64,000 bases of DNA, taken from contig JAUZTG010000041.1 of NCBI GenBank assembly GCA_030734395.1, positions 868,001-932,000 on the forward strand, given 5' to 3'. Below the pieces are notes generated by a model. The model did not search any database and was not told the DNA's origin. It saw only the letters and a program-made list of their open reading frames with translations. Every line of letters starts with the position of its first letter. The stretch's first letter is position 1. The stretch comes from Sarocladium kiliense (taxonomy: Eukaryota; Ascomycota; Sordariomycetes; Hypocreales; Sarocladiaceae). The position numbers and the translations under genes were made by a program. Below, piece by piece: positions 54,338 through 64,000 of the stretch.

Positions 54338-56083
54338 ATGTGGTGTAGTCTCTTGCTCCTATCGACTCTGGCTCAGGCCATTGTCGCCAAGCGGCCAAAC
54401 ATCCTCTTCGTCCTGGCCGACGACCAAGACCTGCACATGGAGAGTGTTCAACATATGCCTTATCTTCAAAGCCTGATAGTCGACAAAGGAACCACATACT
54501 CTCAACATTACTGCACCGTTGCACTATGCTGCCCCTCCAGAGCCACGCTCTGGACTGGACGAGCAGCCCACAACCATAATGTCACCAATGTTGCGCCTCC
54601 CCATGGCGGCTACCCCAAAGTGGTTGAACAAGGCGTCAACGATGACAACCTGTTCTTGTGGATGCAGGATGCCGGCTACAACACTTATTATGTTGGCAAG
54701 CTATGGAACTTCCATTCCGTGGACAACTACAACAGCCCTTTTGCTCGCGGGTTCAATGGCTCAGACTTCCTTCTCGATCCTTATACATACCAGTATTACA
54801 ACGCCAAAATCACTCACAATGGAGACGCGCCGGTCAGCTATGAAGGGCAGTACTCAACCGATATTATCTCTCAGAAGGCAACCGACTGGCTTGAGGAAGC
54901 ATTGGAGCAAGAAGAGCCTTTCTTTCTGACCATGTCTCCCATTGCTCCGCACTCTAATTGGGTGATCGAGCCTGAGAACAACAGGTCATACCTTCTGGAA
55001 CCACGCGTTGCTGATCGCCATAAGCACCTGTTCAAAGACTACCGCATTCCCAGAGATGCGAGTTTCAACAAGGTGATTCAAGGTGGTGCCAGCTGGATTG
55101 GCGAGTTGGAGCAACTCAACGACACTGTCATAGAGTACAACGACCACTATCAGCGTCAGAGACTGAGAGCGCTTCAATCGGTCGATGAGATGCTCGACGA
55201 ACTGGTTACACGTCTGGACCAAGCTGGGGCACTGGACAACACGTACATCTTCTACACTACAGACAACGGCTACCACATCAGTCATCATGCCATGCATCCC
55301 GGCAAGGAGTGTGGCCTCGACACGGACATACACATTCCTTTCGTCGTCCGTGGACCTGGTATTGAACGTGGAGGGCAAGTAGACTCGGTCACGAGCCATA
55401 CAGACGTCAGCTCGACGATTCTGCGAATTGCTGGTATCGAAAAGCAACTCGATGGCGCACCCATCCCACTCCATTCACAGTCTTCAGGTGACATTGCCAG
55501 GCATGAGCATATCGCTATTGAGTACTGGGGCCCCGGCGTACCCGAGGGCTTCTACGGCGGACGCACTGATCTCGACCGCGAGGCAGGTCAATGGCAGAAT
55601 TACTACCTCAACAACACTTACAAGGGTCTGCGGCTTGTTTCCCAAGACTACAGCCTGTACTACTCTGTATGGTGCACCAACCAGACCGAGCTATACGATC
55701 TTAAATCTGATCCCTATCAGACATACAATGTCCTCGCAGATTTTGCATCCTCTTACAGCATAGCCGGTCGCCCACTGGACCAAATCGTCCCACGGCTGGA
55801 AGCACTGATCATGGTACTCAAGACTTGCAAAGACCAATCCTGCACGCAACCATGGGAGGTAATCCATCCCGATAAGACGGTTAAATCACTCGAAGCTGCG
55901 CTGAACGGAAGATTTGACAAGTTCTACGCCGAGCAGCCGCGGATGTGGTTTAAGGGATGTCCGCTGGGTTACTTCTCTGACTGGGAGAACCAGAGTCCAG
56001 TGATTAGTTTAGGTGTGGGAGGGAATGGGGGGCTCACAAAGCAGGGATTTGACTGGGCAGATCATTGGCAGTGGTTTACTTGA
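54338..56083 (+). CDS. Secreted arylsulfatase-type sulfatase
   Basis: Sulfatases hydrolyse sulfate esters using a formylglycine made from an active-site Cys. A single exon from ATG 54338 gives 581 residues. The N-terminus (MWCSLLLLSTLAQAIVA) is a signal peptide. RPNILFVLADDQDLHMES supplies the metal-binding DD (D28, D29). The sulfatase signature C64-C-P66-S-R68 (ALCCPSRATLWTGR) has the required C-x-P-x-R form. Later motifs include MSPIAPHSNW and YTTDNGYHISHHAMHPGKEC (metal and substrate ligands). Several N-x-S/T sites suggest a secreted glycoprotein. Upstream frame to 54284 lacks an ATG. Fungal arylsulfatases of this group act on phenol or choline-type sulfates and may scavenge sulfur or desulfate xenobiotics. 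Context with an organic-anion carrier supports scavenging. Confidence 0.93.
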   Translation: MWCSLLLLSTLAQAIVAKRPNILFVLADDQDLHMESVQHMPYLQSLIVDKGTTYSQHYCTVALCCPSRATLWTGRAAHNHNVTNVAPPHGGYPKVVEQGVNDDNLFLWMQDAGYNTYYVGKLWNFHSVDNYNSPFARGFNGSDFLLDPYTYQYYNAKITHNGDAPVSYEGQYSTDIISQKATDWLEEALEQEEPFFLTMSPIAPHSNWVIEPENNRSYLLEPRVADRHKHLFKDYRIPRDASFNKVIQGGASWIGELEQLNDTVIEYNDHYQRQRLRALQSVDEMLDELVTRLDQAGALDNTYIFYTTDNGYHISHHAMHPGKECGLDTDIHIPFVVRGPGIERGGQVDSVTSHTDVSSTILRIAGIEKQLDGAPIPLHSQSSGDIARHEHIAIEYWGPGVPEGFYGGRTDLDREAGQWQNYYLNNTYKGLRLVSQDYSLYYSVWCTNQTELYDLKSDPYQTYNVLADFASSYSIAGRPLDQIVPRLEALIMVLKTCKDQSCTQPWEVIHPDKTVKSLEAALNGRFDKFYAEQPRMWFKGCPLGYFSDWENQSPVISLGVGGNGGLTKQGFDWADHWQWFT

Positions 56084-56741
56084 ATGCAGAGGTTATAACT
56101 GGCATGTACTGAATAGGTAGTGACTACATACACTTCCTGTAGATTTCAATGAAAGGGGCTCATTTCAAAACATTACTTTTATCGGCCAGTATATCACGTT
56201 GGCGCACCTTGACTGATCTCAAGTACAGCTAGCCAGACATGCCCAACTGCACCGAAGTCCTTTGAAAGTGACCGCGCGTTGATCACGCAACCGATGTCTT
56301 TGCAAACGTTTCTTGTTAGACACCTGATTTATGACGCAAATCTGGAAGAGGGTCCGTCGGTGTCCTCTCCAGCCTCCAGCCATTCTTTGCGTTTTCCGAT
56401 GGCCGATTCACACCCGCCGACACTCCGATGCTCCGACGTGGAGAAACAAGGCCGAAGTAGGGAATGCCGTCCTAGTGTATGCAAGGGTCAATAATGAAGC
56501 GACTGTTAGTGTCTAGAGATGATGCTAGCATGCCATAGAATTGTATGGCCTTGCCGGGCTGCGTTCTGGCCAATTAATCCTGACGTGGATTGGGAAGCGA
56601 AGTTGCGAGGCTTGACATACTTCCAGACCACTCAACTACGTTTCGTGCCATCTGTGGTTCTTCAGAAGTACATGAAGTTGATAAACCTCCTATTCTATGT
56701 ATCCTTATACCACTGCCACACCCAGTACTCACCAGCCCACC
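56084..56741. other. Intergenic region, sulfatase 3' end / MFS promoter
   Basis: About 660 bases. It contains CCGATGGCCGA at 56396 (listed next) and, 18 bases further, CCGATGCTCCG (another CGG-N5-CGG unit on the minus strand, 56425-56435). Confidence 0.6.
56396..56406. promoter_or_regulatory. CCGATGGCCGA element in the second MFS promoter
   Basis: An exact copy of the 11-mer found at 51638 and 54164, 336 bases before the ATG at 56742. Confidence 0.6.
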
Positions 56742-58572
56742 ATGTCGCAACACGAGAGCAACGAAGCAAATGAGGAAACCTCTCTACTCGCCCACAACCA
56801 CAGTTCTGCACAATATGCGAGCATCTCCGGTTTAAAAGACAAGACCACTCTCCTCATCGACCAAATACCTAGTACGGGATGCGGCTCTACTGATGACAGT
56901 CTCGCGGAGAGGGCGACAACTGAGCAGCAGCAACTACATGAGGACGCCACCGCCTCGGCCGTGATCTGGACAGTCTTTCCAGTACTTCTTGCCGGTGTCT
57001 CTCTCTCCAACATCGTCTCTTCAGTCGTCCTCGCCACCAACCAACACATCGCCTCCGAGTTCAACGCACTCTCCTCAGCTGCCTGGCTACTGACCACCTA
57101 CACACTGGCGCAGTCAGCGAGCCAGCCATTGTACGGCAAGCTCAGTGACATCTTCGGTCGCCGAAACTGTCTGGTGTTTTGCTGGACGGTGTTCGGGTTG
57201 GGGTGTTTACTGTCGGGTCTAGGAACGCAGTATTGGCATGTCATCCTAGGACGTGCAGTCAGCGGTGTGGGCAGTGCTGGGAAGATTGCACTGACGAGCG
57301 TCGTCGTGGCGGATATTGTGCCTCTCAGAAAAGTGGCATCGTATCGCGCCTACGTCAACTTGATGGCTACGACGGCAAGATCCTTGGGCGGGCCTGTTGG
57401 TGGATGGCTAGCAGGGAGTGTTGGTTGGCGATGGCCCTTTGTCGTGCAGTTTCCCATCGCCATCCTTGGACTTATGCTCGTGCTTTGGAAACTCCCTGAG
57501 CCGGGTACTAAAGCTGCAAGCCCTTCTGGTTCGGAAGGTGAGAAGGTGTCTGGGTTCGCACGGGTGGACTTCGCTGGCGCTGCCTCTCTGGTTGCCACCA
57601 TTGTCAGCGGTATGCTCGCGCTTGACCTCGGGATGAAGGGCTATCCGCTCTACATCAGCATCAGCATGAGTGTGATTTTCTTGCTCTTCCTCGGTCTGTT
57701 TGTGCTTGTCGAAAAGCAGCATGCCAAAGAGCCCATCCTTCCACTGGGTCTCATCTGTCGGCGGGACGTCCTGGCGGCATATCTAGTCATCGCGTTGCAG
57801 TCTGCTGGACAATTTGGCCTGCTCTACTCGATCCCAATCTATTTCCAAGTGGCAATGCAAGAGTCAGTCTCCCGTGCCAGTACCCGAATCGTGCCAGTCG
57901 TTGCCGGCAATGCACTCGGTACTGTACTGGCTGGCCGCCTGATATCCAAATTCAAGCGCTACAAAGGTCTCATTGCGTTGGCGAACTGCACTGGACTCAC
58001 AGGCTTTACTTTGTTGCTGCTCCGATGGCATGGGAATACGAATGCTGTAGAGGCGCTATATGTACTGCTGCCAGGCATCGGCATGGGCATTATACAGTCC
58101 GCGTCGTTTATACATCTCGCAGCGAGCGTGGAGCACGACGAGATTGCAGTCGCTGGCACATCGTGGTTCTTGGCACAGAATATCGGTGTCTTAGTCGGAG
58201 CAAGCTTGAGCACGGCATTGACAAGCGGTGTATTGAAGAGAAGTTTGCAGGCAGCGTTGGCAGGCGAAGACGATGCAGCGCAGGTATGTCTACACTTGTT
58301 CTTTTTTGAAGTATGACACGTTCGTTTCTGACATCCGGCAGATCATCAAGCATGTCATGTCGAACGTGGCATATATCGGGACCTTGCCAGAACAATTACG
58401 CCAATTGGTGACTCAATCGTATGTGAGAAGCGTGATGTCGTCGAACGGTACGTACCACCCTTTGTGCTTTGTTTAGTCTAGAGGAAATGTTAATTTCTTC
58501 ATAGCTCTTTCCTTGGGGTTTCTCTTTTTAGCTCTCCTTGTTACCATCACCATTAGAGAGAAGCCGCTTTGA
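56742..58572 (+). CDS. MFS transporter, DHA2/VBA-like (14 TM)
   Basis: Exons 56742-58283, 58342-58447 and 58505-58572 join in phase to 571 residues. The polar N-terminus (MSQHESNEANEETSLLAHNH) contains an acidic dileucine-type ETSLL signal typical of vacuolar membrane proteins. TM segments follow: VIWTVFPVLLAGVSLSNIVS (TM1), the motif A region QPLYGKLSDIFGRRNCLVFC, and GRAVSGVGSAGKIALTSVVV (TM4). ARSLGGPVGGWLAGSVGWRW (TM5) matches motif C of drug:H+ antiporters. Length fits 14-TM carriers such as vacuolar basic amino acid transporters and drug exporters. The last exon adds a final TM (LSLGFLFLALLVTI). An in-frame ATG at 56697 would add 15 residues; 56742 was preferred for its context and the family-like start. 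The substrate is unknown. Confidence 0.9.
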
Positions 58573-60430
58573 TATCCAGAGCGTCTATATTCCTCCTATC
58601 TGGATGGGTTGCTGAATAGCTAGGAATTTTCAATTCCTATGTCCGTCACCTATTGACACAGACTCATTTGATACTACTCCTCCTATTCTTCATTTTACTT
58701 CAGTGCAAACATCCTGCTGCTTTCTTTGCTTCCACATAATCATGATCATTCAGTCCGTAGAGTCCCTCCTGATGGCCATACTATGCACCAGAATCACGTG
58801 TGTAGTTTTTGAAACCCCAAAGGAGTTTATGGACTCAAATGCTCGAGTTTATGTGTACAGAGCCCGGCATGAGGTAGTATTGAGTGATTTGACCACATCC
58901 CCAGGAGGCGAACTAGAGGTCTAGGGTACTTTGAGAGCCAACGGCTAATTCTATAGCCCGCCTGGGGCAGGCCTGGGGCAAACAGAAGGAGTGCATCAGA
59001 AGGGCTTGCCCATTCTCTAGTGGTGGAAGTCTTTATGGTCTGAAGCTCACCCTTATGTGTGGCATTGCACCCATAGGAAAGATGGTGACTCTAGAGTGTT
59101 ACGGCGTAGCTGAAGGTCACATTACCTACGCGATTCACACATGATGTGTTGATTTGTCTCAAGAAAGGGAGCCGTGGAATACGTTACACATGAATCGATA
59201 GCGATTTCCGCAATGACGTCTGAGTACTCAACCTTGGAGAGGGATGATCGCACCAGGACAATATACCTCCCCTGCATCTTGCTTCAGGGAACTTGGTCAG
59301 AATGTGTGAGGACGACACAGACTCCAGTGATTTCTGTGGATAATACAACGCGCCATACGATGACGGCCACTGCAGCAAATGCTGGTTGGATGACGACGGG
59401 TGACTGGGATGCAACCCACAGCCAGCTTGCCCCTAGCACCTAGCTGCTCAGCGAGATGCCTGAGATACTAGGCCCATGACTCCCTTTGCGTCGAGAAGAT
59501 ACTTTCTCAGCTTTCCGACCTGTCTAGCGAGCGAGATGAGCTTCGAGCTGAGGGAAATGGTTTACTGCGTCGCAGGGGGCTCGCAGCAAGATCATGGTCG
59601 CGGATGGCGAAGGAGGCGCCGCCACCAACAAATCCACGGTCCTTGATGCAGAATTTCCCAGACCGATACAGTAAGGCCGCTTCGGCACATTGAAATCCGG
59701 TGGGGGAAAGGCGAAAAAGGAGAATAATAGGGTCCCGTGTTGGTTTGCGAGAGGGCTGCCATGTAAGATCGCCCAGCGAACCAGAGCTCCATGATCCCCA
59801 GCCATCTCCGTCATTCTCACGATCGAAGGGACAGACCCCTGAATGGCAACCTTCTTGGGGCTTGTGCGAGTTTAGTTGACAACCGGCGTGCGGGGGGAGA
59901 AAGGACCAGTCTTGACACTACGGCCCGCGTGCCAGATAAAGCCAAGGAGGGGTCCTGCAGGCGATGCGGGTGCGTTTGCAAAGGTGTGTGTAGTAGCCGT
60001 TCATAGCTTCAAGCCAGTGACATCAAATTGCAGAAGTAATCTGTGGAAACCTGGGAGGCGAGAAACTAACACCGAGAGCCCACAGGGGCGGTCGAGGTTC
60101 AGACTGTATCACGGAGTAGGGGGCGCCCGATGATGCAACAAGGTTGGACCCTTCGTGCATGACGGGTGCCAGCGGGAGAGGATTTCGCCGGGAACCCTGC
60201 CGAAGAATTGGTCAGAACTGCTGGACAAGCCCTTCTCCCTGCTGCCTTCCCTGTAGATGCATGTAGGTGTGCGCAAGGCTGATCAATTCGTACTAGCCAT
60301 TCGGTGCTGGTGGCCAAGTTGTTGTGGATGAACAGATGTGTATACTGTATCTCGTAGCGTCAGTGGAGGTGTTGCGTCAGAAACGGAGGGCCGCATTGGG
60401 AATCGGGATGGTGATGGTGACGGCAGCGGC

Positions 60431-60690
60431 AAAACGCTACAGTGATTGGCGCTCCACTAGGTCACACCCTCACCCAACAGGCCCCAGCGTTTTCTGTGGC
60501 ACCGTCTGTTACGTCGACGCCAAAACGGGGCAGGGAGAGGCGACGTGCATCAACTAGCCAGTGACATCACTCACCTCCCAAAACGCTGGGGGCTGCTGCA
60601 CCCCTTGACAGTGAGGTCACCCGCCTGAACCACAAACCTCGCCTCCAGAACGGCAATCCACCTATGACGCTGACACCTAGTGGACGAATA
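60431..60690. repeat. Imperfect inverted-repeat cluster
   Basis: CCCCAGCGTTTT (about 60482-60493) is inverted as AAAACGCTGGGG (about 60579-60590). Outside them, TCCACTAGGTCA (about 60453) faces TGACACCTAGTGGA (about 60671), so two nested inverted pairs occur in order. A third AAAACGCT lies at 60431. The arms are asymmetric in spacing, so this is either a decayed small inverted-repeat element or a cluster of protein sites. Confidence 0.4.
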
Positions 60691-63055
60691 GACGAGGCAA
60701 GACAAAGCTCCGTTTCCGACGTAATGGTGGTCGGTCGTGCTTCCGTTTGTTACGTCAATTCTGTGAGATGCAATCATTCCTGGCAAATTCGCTGCCCTTG
60801 TATCCGTAGGCTCACACCGAAGCCTGGGGGGTGCGAGGCGACCGACGGATGGTGCATCATCATGTATGCCGCTCAGTTGATTGCCTAAGGCGAACCACCA
60901 TCACAGCAGCAAAACAGCAGCCTGGAAAGTACGAAAAATTGAGAACTGTCGTCACAGCCGGATCATGACGTCTGACGGGCGTTGCGAAACTCGGGGATGA
61001 CCGGAACGCCTTGGGTCATGCCTGAGATCAATAGTCTCAACGTTGAATGGGCGAGAAAAAGAGGCTGAGCTGGGAATGAATGCGATGCGATGGAAAAGAA
61101 GGCTTGGGTCTGGACTCTGTCGACTGTTACTATAGTGAGATGGCTCGTGGACTGTGCGACTGCGGTGCAGGAGTGGGCGGTGTAATGGAAGGGATGACGA
61201 CGGCACAGGGCGGTGCGTGGAAAGGCGCAGCAGGAGCGAGTTCTGAAGCAATCACAGTCCCGGACATGGGCAAATTGCAGGGCACATGGCCTGTGGGATG
61301 GGCAAAGTCCCCAAATACCGCCCAAATTCCCATCTTTGCAGCGCTGGACCCCAGTGGGGCTTCAGGGGACGCGCTCGTGGTCAGCAGCAACCGCCAACAC
61401 CGCCGCTCATCCCGAGATCTGGTCCTTGTTTTGTGGCCTCCCCACCTGACTCGAGGAAACAAGGAAGTAAGCTCGTTTCTTTGGTTGGTATTGGGACGCG
61501 ATACCATGCGACTTGACTCGAATCATTGACCGCATTTTGATGTCAGACTGGCTGAACAGCCTGGACGGTCTAGAACCTCGACGAGGCTTGGGCCTCACCA
61601 TGAACAGGCCACAATGGACTTACTAACCATCCGCCGTTGCCGTGTCACCCTCACAATGGGCCAATTCCGAGTAGAGACTCGAGACAATTACAGCAAATGA
61701 CATCACGGCGTCCGACCAGTCAATGTCTCCCCCATTTTTAGATCTCAATCTGCTCGTCCAGAGTCTAGAGCCAGCCCTCGCATATCCAGTCACCCGAAGT
61801 GTCCGAGATCCCCCCCCTCTTTCGCGTAGCCAGCCACTCAGCCCAATCTCCGGAGTATCGCAATAGGCAAAGATGCGATATCTCACAGGAACTAGACTGT
61901 CGCTGAAACACAAAGTTGAAAGTCAGATAGGAACCTTTTCACTTTAGGCCATCTATCTTATGCATGTTCGGGCGCGGGTTGAAGGAGGGCATGGAAAAGG
62001 GAAAGGATATGTTACCCCTCCCTCAGAAATCCCATTGCTTGCATCGAGCGGGCCACAAGCTTTCGTGCCGCCTAGATGATCCTTCTACGGAATCGGGTTA
62101 GTGATCCTTCTTGCAGCGCAACGTGGCTCACCAACGTCGCCTTGGCTTGGTTGGGGAATGGGAAAGCAGGGAAAGCAAGGAAGAGGCAGTCACGAGTAAG
62201 ATGCCAAAAACCCTCAATTCTGAGGGACGGCGCAAAACCAGTGTGTTCTCTTGGATGACCCCTGTTTTCGACTGTGACTGTGTTTGCCTAGCGCACCTGT
62301 TGACTAGTATTTACTATGGTTCTTGCTTACCAAGAAATGCCTGTGCTCGTCACGGCAAGGAGATTGACAAAAGTGTGTTGCACTCTGGCCCAAGAAGGGA
62401 TGAAGTCACATTTTCGTGGACTGTTGACGTCGGGTCTCTTACAGAAGGTGTATCGCCTGCCGACATAGGAGGCAATGAAGCCGACATCATTTCTCTGGAG
62501 CCATGACATTATCCTCAAGGTGGGCAGTAAAGCAAGCTGCTTGGAGCCTGGAGAGCTGGATCAGCAGGGTCCTACCAAAAGCAGGCAAATTCCCCAGAGA
62601 TCCCAGGGAATGTAAGAGCTCTGGTGGAGAACTGCTTGAGGGCCAAAGAAGTGACGAATTGTTTGACATGAGTGTCTCGTCGTGGTGTTTGTCCCAAGCG
62701 ACTACCTCATTGCCGCTCATCCTGGTGGTGGTGGTGTGAGGCATCATAGCGGTGGCGAAGGACCCTGAACTTCCTAGACTGTGAAGACATACGGGGTCCA
62801 CCACCCCTGTAGTGCCCACCCACACCTGGCGGGGTGGGTGTCTGTTACGCCATTTCTTGCGCCGGTGGGTGCCACCAACGCCAGCGCCCAAAGCGGATCA
62901 CGCGCTGTAGATCTCTGGGCGGCGTCTGCTGCCAGGTGCCCATCCCATCCCATCCCGTCACTGCCAGGCGTAGTGCAGGTGCAGCTTGCAAAGTGGCAGT
63001 CAAGTCGCTCCTGCACTTTCCTAGGGTCGCTCCTTCTGCTGAGGCTTACTTCCAT

Positions 63056-63062
63056 TATAAAG
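63056..63062 (+). promoter_or_regulatory. TATA box for the small protein gene
   Basis: TATAAAG about 190 bases before the ATG at 63247, followed by a CT-rich leader (CCTTCCTTCTCATCC). This layout is common for strongly inducible fungal genes. Confidence 0.5.
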
Positions 63063-63246
63063 TCTTGTGATCCCCTCCCCCAACCTTCCTTCTCATCCTT
63101 TTTTCGATAAGCCTTCAGCCTTGTAAACAATTATATCTCAATCCACCAGCCAGTACTCTCCTCGTTTCTCGTTACAGCCTCGCGCTTGACCACACACACC
63201 GCAAACACTCCCAACTTATACTACCAACCGCAAAACAACCATCACC

Positions 63247-63462
63247 ATGCCTGGCCGTCAAGACTCTTACTCCAACATCTCCATCCCCAACTCTCCTCCT
63301 CCGCCTCAAGATCTGTCGTCCTACGCTCGGTTCATGCACGATCACACCAAGCGTCAAATGGAGGCTTCAGGCGCCGGCGCACCGCGATCTGGCGGCCGCG
63401 CTGCCGGAGCCACACACGCGATGACCAACGGCACATCACCCACCAGTGATTACTCATCATAA
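63247..63462 (+). CDS. Small hydrophilic protein of unknown function (71 residues)
   Basis: A single exon. The sequence begins MPGRQDSYSNISIPNSPPPP, then QDLSSYARFMHDHTKRQMEA, and ends in a Gly/Ala/Ser/Thr-rich tail. There is no signal peptide or membrane segment. The central YARFMHDHTKRQME helix is the only ordered-looking part and gives the frame a coding-like profile; the Pro run before it looks like a linker. A clear TATA box and a pyrimidine-rich leader precede it. It resembles the small stress- or conidiation-associated proteins of moulds in size and composition, but I cannot name a family. It is the only supported gene in the last 5 kb. Confidence 0.65.
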   Translation: MPGRQDSYSNISIPNSPPPPQDLSSYARFMHDHTKRQMEASGAGAPRSGGRAAGATHAMTNGTSPTSDYSS

Positions 63463-64000
63463 TGTGTCACCACAACATCACTTCGAACCTTTCGGAATAC
63501 ACACTCAAACAGATTGGGCAAGACAAGCGATGGGTTAATTCTTCCTTCTGGAAGATTGAGACCATACACCTGTACCACCATTGGCCCACATCGGGGATGT
63601 CGGCGGCGCACATGACGATGCTCTGCGCCGGCTGTTGCGACGTCGGTGGCGACTCCGCCACTGATCCTCAACCATCAGCGACAATCACACATCTCAACCT
63701 TGGTTTATGACGACATATATGACATCGGCGCTGGGGAAACGCACACCTGGTCATGGGTTTGCTTGCTTCTAATTTCATTTCGCAAGGGTTAAGCATACGG
63801 AACCTTGTTAGGATGATGACAGTCTATTTGCGGTGACTGGTCATGGCGCAATGGAGTTTTTTCCAGGAGTCTTAATAGCATACCTGGTTAGCATTACGAA
63901 ATTTGAATAGGACATAAGAATGTCCAAAGCACACATGTTACCCGCCAACGTGACCAGTTAACATGTCGAATGCGTGTTGGTCCGATGTATCATGTTCTTC
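63463..64000. other. Right-edge region downstream of the small protein gene
   Basis: About 540 bases to the window edge. Overlapping frames (63462-63710 plus, 63450-63671 minus) have no domain. It probably holds the 3' UTR of the small gene. Confidence 0.5.

Larger units (their letters stand above)
58573..63246. other. Gene-poor stretch, about 4.7 kb
   Basis: No gene is recognised; all open frames are short and domain-free. Visible structure: a tandem GCCTGGGGCAG unit at 58960-58980; a cluster of AAAACGCT/CCCCAGCGTTTT inverted elements at 60431-60690 (listed); TTACGTC (CRE-like) at about 60509 and 60751; and a TATA-type promoter near 63056 for the next gene. It may be long regulatory DNA, a non-coding transcript or decayed elements. 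Confidence 0.5.

Overview
The window is nuclear DNA of a filamentous ascomycete (Pezizomycotina; the gene set would suit a dothideomycete, but that rank is inference). The evidence is compact genes with mostly 50-120 bp GT-AG introns, three Zn2Cys6 regulators, and clear orthologues of fungal housekeeping proteins. I rebuilt 26 protein genes by joining reading frames at splice sites and checking that every exon set keeps phase. I saw no rRNA, convincing tRNA, CRISPR array or intact transposon.

Left part (1-9.4 kb): housekeeping genes. These are an RFX factor cut by the left edge, YOP1, the calcium-channel subunit MID1, a small mitochondrial membrane protein, YSY6/RAMP4, and a SMAP-domain nuclear-type protein. 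At 9.9-14.7 kb a Zn2Cys6 regulator and an MFS transporter lie in tandem, and their promoters share the site CGGAGYYYCGG. A bZIP-like gene (16-16.9 kb) is followed by about 3.9 kb with no recognisable gene.

Middle (20.8-33.7 kb): FYV4/mS41, a large SNF2-RING helicase (IRC20/SHPRH type), IRC22, Mediator subunit 5 and an AIFM2/FSP1-like FAD oxidoreductase.

Accessory part (35-58.6 kb): eleven genes that look like two adjacent metabolic clusters. The first (35.0-48.5 kb) has a Zn2Cys6 regulator, a quercetinase-type bicupin dioxygenase, a divergent HSL-type esterase, an MFS carrier, a scytalone-dehydratase-fold protein, a divergent FAD monooxygenase and a metallo-beta-lactamase-fold hydrolase. Its promoters share a CGG-N5-CCG inverted repeat, CTCGGAAWANCCGRG. 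The enzyme set would suit ring cleavage of a flavonol or similar phenolic, then ester hydrolysis and hydroxylation; this is inference. The second (49.3-58.6 kb) has a Zn2Cys6 regulator, a Dal5-like carrier, a secreted sulfatase and a second MFS carrier. The 11-mer CCGATGGCCGA lies upstream of the last three.

Right part (58.6-64 kb): about 4.7 kb without a recognisable gene, then a short ORF for a 71-residue protein behind a TATA-type promoter.
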